DNA from: Xestospongia muta
Lineage: Eukaryota; Porifera; Demospongiae; Haplosclerida; Petrosiidae
Reading direction: 5' to 3'
NCBI GenBank assembly: GCA_963693285.1
Contig: OY848917.1
Location: 3,710,618-3,774,617, forward strand
DNA length: 64,000 bases
The position numbers and the translations under genes are program-made. Each line of letters begins with the position of its first letter. Position 1 is the first letter of the stretch. The notes beneath the pieces were generated by a model. The model saw nothing but the letters and a program-made list of their open reading frames with translations, made no database searches and was not told the origin of the DNA. Shown in pieces: positions 49,501 to 61,500 of this stretch.

Positions 49501-52500
49501 CCTTTCTAAGAAGTCATTTGTTGAAGTTCATGAAATGTCATTTCCATAGTAATCAAAACAACATATATATTGTCAAGAATTTTAAATGTATTTTGTAGTC
49601 ATGTAAACAACCTAAATGATCATGAACAGGTTAAAACAAGCAATCTATTTGAACAGTGTAGTAATCTGTCTCTGACTTGTACAAGTCTGTACATACATTG
49701 TACATTTGTCACTAAAGTATTTAAATTAGGACAGCACAAACTTTTTCTGATGGAGGTTATAGAAAGTATTTGTCCAAATAATTGATGTTATGAGTCAATC
49801 ACATTAATTTATTACATGATATTGTTGTAATTAGCTATACTTAATACTACTAGCATTACCAGTAAAGTCAATACAGTGTAATGGATGTTATATGGTGAGT
49901 ACTTAAGACAATACTACAAAATCTCAATATATTAATATTAGTGGTTATTAATTTTCCAGTCCACATGTAATAGTAAAGTGGAGAGTATTAGAATTGCTAA
50001 GCCCTAGAAATATTTGTGGTTATCTTGTATAAATACTGTTAATCTTGTCCACTTCATTAGTTGTAACAAACCTTGAAGACTATCCCAGTAGGTCCTACCA
50101 CTTCATTCTCCATGACATTCTAATTAGAGCACAGGAGATTGGCTGTCCCAAGCTACAGTATATATTAGGTTTAAATGGGTCCATCCAAAATAATTATAAT
50201 AATTGTTTGTCATTGAGACAAGAAACCAATGCACTTAGGTATGTACTTAATAATAGATAATAAATAATTTTAGGTATGAATTTAATTGGTCACAAGAATG
50301 AAATCCCTCCAAAAAATGTCATTATTTTTTACTGAAAGATAAGTTTTGAAAAAAAGGCACATAATAACACTAGAACAAGATAAAAGTATAACAGAACAGG
50401 ATAAAATGCATTACAGAAAGTAGATTGAAGACTCATGCTAGTGAGTAGAAGCCAGAGTGTGTGAAATGCTGGCTAGTTCACACAAGATGTCTGACCTTCT
50501 AACTGTTTATTAATCTGGTGCTGGCTTTTACACTTATACCTGCTAACTCTCTACAGCAGGAGGTATATATAATATAAAATATGAGGTTAACTAACATTAT
50601 GGTATCATATTATAGTTGTGACCAGTGAGGGTTCAGTAATTTAGTACTTTTATGATGTAGTGATTGCAATATATATTAGGTATAATGATAGCCTGTGTCC
50701 TGAGTAATAGTTAGTTAGTAACAGGTACTTAGTATTAAGTAGTTTACATTCCTATTAAGCTAGTAATGAATACATACAGTCTCATTTAACATTACCTTAC
50801 ATATTAATGTTTTAGTACAACTATATCTTTACAGTACATTGTACCAGTAAGTATAATATGTATATTATAAGGTGTTAGTAAGGACCAGGTACATCAAGTT
50901 ATGATTGTTATCAGTTGTAAGTGTATGTATAGTACATGTACTTTTGTAACATGACATATTGTTTATCAGGTCTGTTTATAATATATAATGTAAAAGTGTT
51001 TTAGCACTTAATGTATACACGTGTACTACATGTGATATAACTATGTAATGTGTAGTTTGTACATATCTATATGTTGTGACCTTTATTTCTATTATTAACA
51101 GCTTAGACGAACTGCTCTACATTATGCCTGTAGGGATGGACATACAGGTACTGCCCAACTTTTAATTTCAAATGGTGCCAGTATTGATATTACTGATGAG
51201 GTTAGTAGTGACATCAAATGATTCATGTAGACTACATACCTTAAACAAATTGGTTGTGTTTCCTGATGTGACAACTTTGTCACCACAAATATCACAAATA
51301 CCATTGCCATCAGAATTTTACTCAAAATGAGACCATACCAAGTTTCTTTTGTGCTTGTTTATTGCTCCTCCTACATTTGCCATAATTAATCAATAGTAGA
51401 CTAGAGAATAAGATTTCTAACAACTCAATACATGTTAGCTTTTGAGGTCGATCAATTTGATACTAAAGTAAACTTAAGTTTGGTTTGTGGGTGGCTTAGT
51501 GGCTAGTTAGCTTTATTACAGGTGTGATTAATATGGGTGTGGTTAATACAATATTGATATTAATACAGCAATAATTGCAATACTGATAATAATCAATATT
51601 CTAAAATATCAAAAGTATTGATCAATAGTTCAATATATATCTCCTATTATTAATGACGATGCCTTTTCACATACATGGTTTTCCTATACACTATTTAATA
51701 ATAAAAAAGACATTGTATATCTGAGCCACCCTGGGTTAATTTATGTATGCTGTATATGAGCCTTATCATATCAGCCTGTCTGGTACTGTACCATTGCTAT
51801 TGAGTATTTGTGAAAATTGTCTTTAAAATGGAATTGATTGTAGAGGGAAGCAAGCTAATTCATGACAGATTCACCTTAAATGAGACAGTTGGGTATAAAC
51901 AGTATATGTGTGTCACACTGCATTGCAGTAAACACTTCCGCTTGTCTGAATAATTAAGGGGTGTGCCCTGGGTAGAAGATGGCAGGTATATTCAAAAGGA
52001 AAATGGCCTCACAGAACTAAATTAGCAATTCTAATAACCCCACATTATTCTTCATATTCTTTTTTATGTTTTAGTTAAAGGCGCTATAAGTGATAAGAGG
52101 AGTACAATATCCCATGACAAATTGACAATAAAAAGTCACAATGTAACAGTTAGGACATGTATGTGGAATGACAGTTGTTATGGTGATAGAAATATCTTTT
52201 TAATGGACATTACCTTACTGCAGATAATGATAATGCAGCTGCATCAATTAAGCAATGATGTTACTGTATATTACAGCTGTATACTATTTTAATGATTCAT
52301 GTAGACTGTATACCTTAAACAAATTGGTTGTGTTTCCTGATGTGACAACTTTGTCACCACAAATATCACAAATACCATTGCCATCAGAATTTTACTCAAA
52401 ATGAGTCCATACCAAGCTTATTTTGTGCTTGTTTATTGCTCCTCCTGCAGTTGTCATAATTAATCAATAGTAGACTAGAGAATAAGATTTCTAATAACTC

Positions 52501-55500
52501 AATACATGTTAGCTTTTGATGTCGATCAATTTGATACTAAAGTAAACTTAAGTTTGGTATGTGAGTGGCTAGTGGCTAGTTAGCTTTATTACAAATGTGG
52601 TTAATATGAGTGTGGTTAGTACATATATTGATATTAATACGACAATAATTTCAATACCGATAATAATTAATATTCTAAAATATTGAAAGTATCAATTCAA
52701 AGTTCAATATATCATCCATTATTAATAACGATGCCTTTTTCACAAGCACAGTTCTCTTATACATTATTTAATACCACATGTTCATTACTAACTAGTAAAA
52801 AAGCATGGCAGCACATGGTTCTTATCAAACATGGTTCTTATCATACACGGTACAACATATTGTGTGCAACATGTTACATGGAGTAGACAAGCTTTCTATT
52901 CCATGTTGCATGCAACACTTTTTTAAAACATACACCATGCAACATGTTGCACACAACAATGTATGTATGGTGGCCTTTATCAAACAGAGTTGAAAGTTAG
53001 TATATCACACAAAAATATTATATATAAAAATTTTATTGATGGATCCTCGGAATTTTATGCCAGATTGTAGCTTCCAATTCTCTTGTGTGTGCTACAGCAT
53101 GGTCCATCCTAGACAGAGTTACACAGCCTATGATTCTATGAGTGCCATACCAATATGTTATAAAGACTATGGCAATGTTTGTTATTATCTTCCTGAAAGA
53201 CAAGGAACAGTTGTGTGGTAGGCATTGGCAGTGGAGTTATGTCGTGCATCATTTATGACCCACTGTAAGCTTACTATAGTGAGAATTGTCAAACAGTACA
53301 TCAATATTACCTTTCCATTTGCTGAGTACTCAAGTAGAGTTTTAACTTCATCAATCACTTTTATCATAGATTGCTCAGCACAGTATCTCACAATTTCAAT
53401 ATATGTTTGTGATTTATAAGCTACAGTTAAAATTCACTAAGAGTTCTGTGTCTTGTTGTATAAATACTGTTAATCTTGTCCACTTCATTACTTGTAACAA
53501 ACATTGAAGTCTATCCCATAAGATCCCACCACTTGATTCTCTATGATATTGTAATTAGAGCATATCACTATATTTTACTAGTATGGAAGACAAATGTTAT
53601 AGCCATTATCTGTAATGTTTTATTATAAATGAAATAGAAGCAGTCCGTATAGTCTAAATGTAGATTTCATTTCTACTTGTAAACAGTACTGGCTACTTTT
53701 AACATATACAGAGTTATCCTGACATACACATAATGTCACAATTATACACCTATAATGTACATTGTTACTATGTAACTTCTCTAGTTCTGATATCATTTAG
53801 TCTATGAATATGATAAGCTAAGCTGGGATATCTCATTTTAAGATATCTAGCATGTTTTATGATATTGTAGCAATATTCCTGGCAATAGTGGTTGTTAACA
53901 GCTCTGTAATACAGTTGACTCATTTACTGTTACTCTAAATAAATTAATTGGTTACTTTATATACTTATTTAAATTACATATAAAGTATTAGACACTAAGA
54001 AGTAGTAAATATCACTACAGTCATGTAGTTAATTGTCAGAGCTATGAAGATTACATTTAATGTCTCATTAGTTAGATAAAAAATTTAATGAATGTTGGGT
54101 CCTGCATTTGTGAGGGTTGTTGCTATGAAATTTATAAGAGGACAATCTTTGATACCACATACATGTCCTTTCTAAGAAGTGATTTGTTGAAGTTCATGAA
54201 ATGTCATTTCCATAGTAATCAAAACAACATATATATTGTCAAGAATTTTAAATGTATTTTGTAGTCATGTAAACAACTTAAATGATCATGAACAGGTTAA
54301 AACAAGCAATTTATTTGAACAGTGTAGTAATCTGTCTCTTACTTGTACAAGTCTGTACATACATTGTACATTTGTCACTAAAGTATTTAAATTAGGAAAG
54401 TACAAACTTTTTCTGATGGAGTTTATAGAAAATTTTTGTCCAAATAATTGATTTTATGAGTTAATCACGTTAGAATTGCTAAGCCCTAGAAATATTTGTG
54501 GTTATCTTGTATAAATACTGTTAATCTTGTCCACTTCATTAGTTGTAACAAACATTGAAGAGTGTCTCAGAAGGTCCTACCAATTGATTCCTCATGACAT
54601 TCTAATTAGAGCACAGGAGAATGGCTGTCCCAAGCTATAGTATATATATTAGGTTTAAATGGGTCCATCCAAAATAATTAGAATAATTGTTTGTTGTTGA
54701 AACGAGAAACCAATGTCCTTAGATATGTACTTAATAATAGATAATAAATAATTTTTAGGTATGAATTTAATTAGTCACAAGTATGAAATGCCTCCAAAGA
54801 ATGTTTGGTTATCTCAAGCTATAGTATATATTATGATTGTTATCAGTTGTAAGTGTATGTATAGTACATGTACTTTTGTAACATGACATATTGTTTATCA
54901 GGTCTGTGTATAATATATAATATAAAAGTGTTTTAGCACTTAATGTATATACATGTACTACATGTGATATAACTATGTAATGTGTAGTTTGTACTTATCT
55001 ATATGTTGTGACCTTTATTTCTATTATTAACAGTGGGGACGAACTGCTCTACATTGGGCCTGTAGTAATGGACATACAGGTACTGCCCAACTTTTAATTT
55101 CAAGTGGTACCAATATTGATATTACTAATCAGGTTAGTAGTGACATCAAATTATTGCATTTTGTAAACATATTAATGACAATAACAGTTAAGGGATCATC
55201 ATATATGAGTACATCTAAAGCACCAAACATGTACAACCACTCCATTGACAGTCACAGTTGTACTACTAACTTCTGAATTACTAACTATAGCCTATGAATT
55301 ACCTGTAGTCCAACACACCTGTGAACAAATTCACTATATACCTATATGTTGGTATAACTTTAGTTATTATGCATTCACCACAGTGACTACAATCATATCA
55401 ATGTTTTAGGAATTTGGGTGTTTCTTGATACATCTGTATTCACCACAGTCGTTGATATTTTTATTCCTGTACAAGTCTACAGTGACTGTAGTACTATCAC

Positions 55501-58500
55501 TACATGTAGGTAGTAGTGTATACTACATAGCTACATAGTAACAGAGTATTAATTGTTTGTGGTTAGTAGTGTTCCTGCCCACATGTAATAATGATGTGGG
55601 GATATTAGAATTGCTAAGTCCTAGAAGTATTTATGGCTTCATAACATTGAAGTGTAAACACTTGAGGAGAAAAGTACATCTATAATCACTTTAGAATTTC
55701 ATATCTACTATATGCACCACACCCCTTAATACATGTACATGTAATTAAAATAATAAAAAAGACATAGTATATTTGAGCCACTTTGGGTTAATTAATGCAT
55801 GCTGTATATGAGCCTTATCATATCAGCCTGTCTGGTACTGTACCATTGCTATTGAGTATTTGTGAAAATTGTCTTAAAAATGGAATTGATTGTAGAGGGA
55901 AGCAAGCTAATTCATGACAGATTCACCTTAAATGAGACAGTTGGGTATAAACAGTATACGTGTGTCACACTGCATTGCAGTAAACACTTCCGCTTGTCTG
56001 AATATTTAAGGGGTGTGCCCTGGGTAGAAGATGGCAGGTATATTCAAAAGGAAAATGGCCTCACAGTACTAAATTAGCAATTCTAATAACCCCACATTAT
56101 TCTTCATATTCTTTTTTTATGTTTTAGTTAAAGGTGCTATAAGTGATAAGAGGAGTACAATATCCCATGACAAATTGATAATAAAAAGTCACAATGTAAC
56201 AGTTAGGACATGTATGTGAAATGACAGTTGTTATGCTAATAGAATTATCTTTTCAGTGGACATTATCTTGCTGCAGATAATGATAATGCAGCTGCATCAA
56301 TTAAGCAATGATGTTACTATATATTACAGCTGTATACTATTTTAATGATTCATGTAAACTATATACCTTTTAAAAATTGGTTGTGTTTCCTGATGTGACA
56401 ACTTTGTCACCACAAATATCACAAATACTATTGCCATCAGAATTTTACTCAAAATGAGTCCATACCAAGCTTATTTTGTTCTTGTTTATTGCTCCTCCTG
56501 CAGTTGCCATAATTAATCAATAGTAGACTAGAGAATAAGATTTCTAACAACTCTATACATGTTAGCTTTTGATGTCAATCAATTTGATACTAAAGTAAAC
56601 TTAAGTTTGGTGTGTGGGTAGCTAGTGGCTAGTTAGCTTTATTACAGGTGTGATTAATATGGGTGTGGTTAATACAAACATTGATATTAATACAGCAATA
56701 ATTGTAATGCTGATAATCAATATTCTAAAATATTGAAAGTATCAATTCAAAGTTCAATATATCATCCATTATTAACGATAATGCCTTTTTCACAAGCACA
56801 GTTCTCCTATGCATTATTTAACACCACGTGTTCATTACTAACTAGTAAAAAAACCACGGCAACACATCGTTCTTATCAAACATAGTCTAAAGTTAGTATC
56901 TCACACAAAAATATCATATATATAAATTAAATTCAGGTTAGAGAAGAGTACCAAGATAACCCACTATCAGCTTTTAAAAATGATTTTAAGGATCTATTGG
57001 ATAAATATCCTGATATAAAACTCGGAACTTGCGATTATTGAGTAATTGTGACTTTTTGATGACATTGTTGACTTGTTCTAGTTGTCCAATAAATTCCTTT
57101 TGTCAACCTTAGTGGAAAATTTAGCTCCAATTGGTATCAAACTCCCATGTCTTGCATGCTTCTTGGGAGGACAAGTCTGAAGCAAAAATAGTTAATTAAT
57201 TTGCCCTGGGTATGTCCTTTTATACACAACCTCCTCGTTTAATGAAAGAAACATTTTGTAACTGTTGCCATAGTAACTTGTATTGTGGTATCAGTAGAAA
57301 CTTATTCAGTTTGTCATTTGTTCTAATATAAGTGTAGTTAGTAATGTAATTTTAATTCTCACTTTGGATTGTTAGTTACTACACTCAAGTCAATGTATTA
57401 TATATACATGTACATGTGTATATACATAATGTTTATACATATATCATGTACATGTACATTTTATACACATACATGTACACAGCATGTATCCTGAAACTTT
57501 ATGCCTTAAATAACAGGCACTGAAGAGTTTTAATTTTCACCTAATATTTTCTATGATATATATATAACTACAATGTAGTTAATTTGTTAATATCAATGAC
57601 AGTTTATTATCTGATATTATTTGTGATTTATTTATGTTATTTTAGTATGGCAAGAAACCATTGGATTATATTAGAAATAAAGAGACTGTTCAGTTATTAA
57701 GTATGTGGTTTATTAAGTGTACAATGTTTGTTGTTTTAACTTTTCATATAATGCTGTAGACAACACCTGTAACCTTTATATTTACCAAATGAAAGTATCA
57801 TTATAGTTTTTCACAATGTTAGTTCACTTTTTGAGTATTAAAAACTAAAATTTGGTAGGAAAGTAAATACATGATAGTATTTTTATAGTCAAAAGATCTA
57901 CCTTCAACAGTTGTGAAATGTATTGTAACATCAATTTCACTTAAAATATTTGTAACAAATGGTAAATGTTAATGTCTTAAAAGTTGTCAATGACACATAT
58001 TTGTTTGAATCAGATATTAGATTCAATAAAAAGTGTTAACTCTTGATGTAGAGTGGTACAATAATCGTATGTACAAACCAATTTATGTTGTCATCAATAC
58101 AATCACTTTGAACAATATTGTATTTATTATTAGTGGTATAAACAACACATCATTTGTTACTCCCATTATGTCATGATATAAAATGTTAAAACAAATTAAA
58201 GTTGAATGTAGTCTTATGTAAATTTATGGTTTGAATTGATAGATATTATGGAACTAAAGAATTTCCAGTATTTACTCAAGAAACTGTGTAGCCAGTTTTA
58301 TTTGCGGACATGATTTTTACTAAAATATACATGAGATTATATTTCTTGTTAACTTCCTTTCCACCATATTTAACTTATGCTAAGTTAAATTTTAATTTTT
58401 GTGCATTGGAGGATTAATCAAAGTTCCAATGAAAAAACTGGCTATGTGGCAATCTGACTAGACTTTTAAAATTAATACATGTATCAGAGCTACAATACCT

Positions 58501-61500
58501 TGTACAACAATATAAAATAACACATATTAACTGGTTAAGTTTGTTGAAAACTGTTTTAGCTGAATATATCATTGATGGCCTATAGCTCAATGTAATTGGT
58601 TTACTAAATGCAAATTAGAAAAAAGAACTTACGACATAATAAGTACTTGAATAACATTTTAAAATATACTTCTTATGTTTTATACTCTCTTCCTTTGTAG
58701 AATATGGTCCAGTGTTCAAAAGAGGACTACATGAAGGCTATGTGTACATTACAAGTCTGAAGTTAGTCCTTCTTGGGCCACCCTGTGTTGGAAAAACAGC
58801 ATTCAAAAATCTTCTTTTCAATTGGCCTGCTCCAAAAAATCATCACAGCACAGCCATATCTACTCGTCCAATTCGTGCAACAGAGAGAGTGGCAGATCAG
58901 AAGGAAGGCAAGATATGGCTTCAGATTACTGAAGCAGAGTTGTTTAAAATGCTCTCAGATGCAATTCGAGATCTAGCTACTACAGAAGGTTCTGCTACAA
59001 TTAGCTTGAAACAAAAATCAAGTGAAGCTTCTGCTAATTCTTCTGCCTCAACACATGAGCCAAAGAATATTTCTATAATGACACCAGTAACAATGCCAAG
59101 TTCTCTTGATGCTTCGACCACATTATTGCCTTACTCTTCACCTGATGTTGTGGAAGAGGATGTACCACAACCTAAACCACAACTGGATTCTACCTACTAC
59201 TCTAAGGATATACTTGGTCTACTTGCAAAACGTAAGAAGTCGGAAGAGCTTCATAGGTCAACGTGGATACATGTTCTTGATAGCGGTGGCCAACCTCAAT
59301 TTGCTGATATATCCCGATTTTTTCTTCATGGTAATGCAATACATGTAATCCTTACAAAGTTAACAGAAAGCCTTTATGATAAGCCTCAGTTTTGTTATTC
59401 ACTGAATGGCAAGTTACTGAACCAACCCAGTGAGCTCCAAATGAGCAACCTTGAGCTTATAGAAAATTTTGTGCGTTCCATTGTCTCTTCTAAAAATATA
59501 ATGGCATCAAAGGGAACAACAGTTGTAACCTCAAAACCTTTGTTTGCAATTGTTGGTACATACCTTGATCAGCTTAACAAGACCTTTAAGAAGTCAAGAG
59601 TAGTAGAAATTTTAAGGGAAAGAAATGCACAGCTTTTGTCTGCCTTAGAAGAGTTTAGAGGTCACTTTATATTTTATGATGATGAAGCGAAGGAGCTTAT
59701 TTTTCCAGTTGATAATTTGTGCTGGTGGAGTCGTAAGAAGATATCTTCAGCAATCCGTCAACGAATCATGTCTAAAGTTGGTGTCGGCTTTAATTTTCCA
59801 GTACCAGTTCGTTGGTATATGTTTGAGTTAAAAGTGAGCGAACAAGCATCACAAGAAAATCATGGTATCATCTCATTTGACAATTGCTGTAAGATTGGTG
59901 GTCAATTGAGTATGTATGTAAGTGAGGTGAAAGAATGTGTAACCTTTTTTGACTCTCTAAGTCTGTTCCTGTATTATCCCAAAGTCCTGCCTAATATTAT
60001 CTTCACTAATCCTCAATATCTTTTAGATTCACTCTCCACTTTAATAAGATTCTCATTTGTTGATCTGTTAGAGGAGATATTACCAGATGAAGAGCTATCA
60101 TCTGAAGATCAACGTTTACTTCGTGAAGATGGGATCTTTGAAGATTCACTTCTTGATAAGCTTTCTCTTCCTTTTATTCCTCATCTGTTCTCAAAGGATA
60201 ATTTTCTTCAGTTACTCTGTCATCTATGTATTATTGCTCCTCTTCCTACAGCTGATCCTGTGATGCGTTATTTTATGCCAATTGTGTTGACACCGTCTGT
60301 AGTAACAGATGAGGATAAAGCAGTGTACATGACTTCATGTGATCCTATGATCATTGAGTTTAGCAGTAAAGTAGTCCCTCAGGTATGTGTTAATAAAACC
60401 ACATACAGTGTATAGCACTTTAAATTTGTTTTCTGTGTGCATTTCTTGTATTTTTATAGATATTTAAACTTAATACTTAGCCTTTATAGTATTAACCATT
60501 CTTAACTTATTGCATGTTGATTTGAATAGATATTATGACATTTCATACTTCTTAAAATACTATAGTATATTATAGCTTAATAAAATTAGTCAATGCAATG
60601 TGTAAACAGTTTCATAGTTTATAATGTCTTAATACAATTGAGTAAGTAATCCTTGTCTCTTTGTTTATAGGGCATATTTCCTGCTATGGTGGTGTCACTA
60701 TTAGGTAGAAAAGATAAACCTCAATTTTCAGTTGATAGTGGATCACGCACTTTTGAGAGACAACGTCGCTATGGAGTTAAGCTACATTCTGTAGATCTTT
60801 TTGGCAATGTCCTACTTGTAGACAACTTTAAGAGTATTGAAGTCTACTTTACTGGTCTTCCAGAGAAGTGTCCTTTTGTTCGTGAAGCTATCAAAGAAGC
60901 CATAGCTACCTGTACTGAACTGTTATCATATGACACTAAAGACTTGAAGATCTTAGCGACTTTGGCATGTAGACAGAAACATCGTAAAGATGATGGGAAG
61001 CTACATGGTGTACGTCTACGTCCTGATAATAATCGTATCCTTGCCAATTGCTTAGTTGAATCAGAAATCGCCACTTTTATAATAACTGATCCACGACAGC
61101 TCTGCTGGTTAAATGGTAAGTGTATATATTCATACATGCAGAGAATTTAGTGGTATATTCTGTTTGTTTTGATTGTAGATCCCATTGTTGATTCTGGTCC
61201 ATTAAACTCTTCTTTTGTAGATGCTCCACTTGGTAAGTCATGAACTTTTATATATTATTTGTCCAATATTTTCTTAACTGTATACACATTGTTCTGTTTT
61301 TATTTCATAGTATTACTTTACATTTCAGGTTCATCTAGTACTAATGAAGAGGATCTAGTCAGAGGTCCACATTCAACATCAGGTCTGTATTATTATTGGT
61401 GGAACAACTTATTTTGTTTATGAGGAATTGTTTTAACAGCTTTCCTTAATATTCTTTATATATTTATATAAATATGTTATTACTTAATTATAATGAAATA

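Larger units (their letters stand above)
51201..55033. other. Gene 3 intron 4 (repeat-rich)
   Basis: 3.8 kb: BED relics 6 and 7; a coding-like relic at about 51829-52018 (FLYWCH-like, also at 55862-56077); a foldback insertion at 52831-52980; a conserved unrecognised block at 53036-53420; and the second exon module from 53928. Confidence 0.6.
55133..57645. other. Gene 3 intron 5 (repeat-rich)
   Basis: 2.5 kb with the FLYWCH-like relic (55862-56077), BED relic copy 8, the coding-like relic at 56940-57043 and the ATGTAC-rich tract at 57396-57480. Confidence 0.6.

Noticed and set aside
50045..50260. 71-codon frame in the TATAAATACTGTTAATCTTG repeat
   Set aside because: Open in only one of several copies of this intronic repeat; no recognisable domain.
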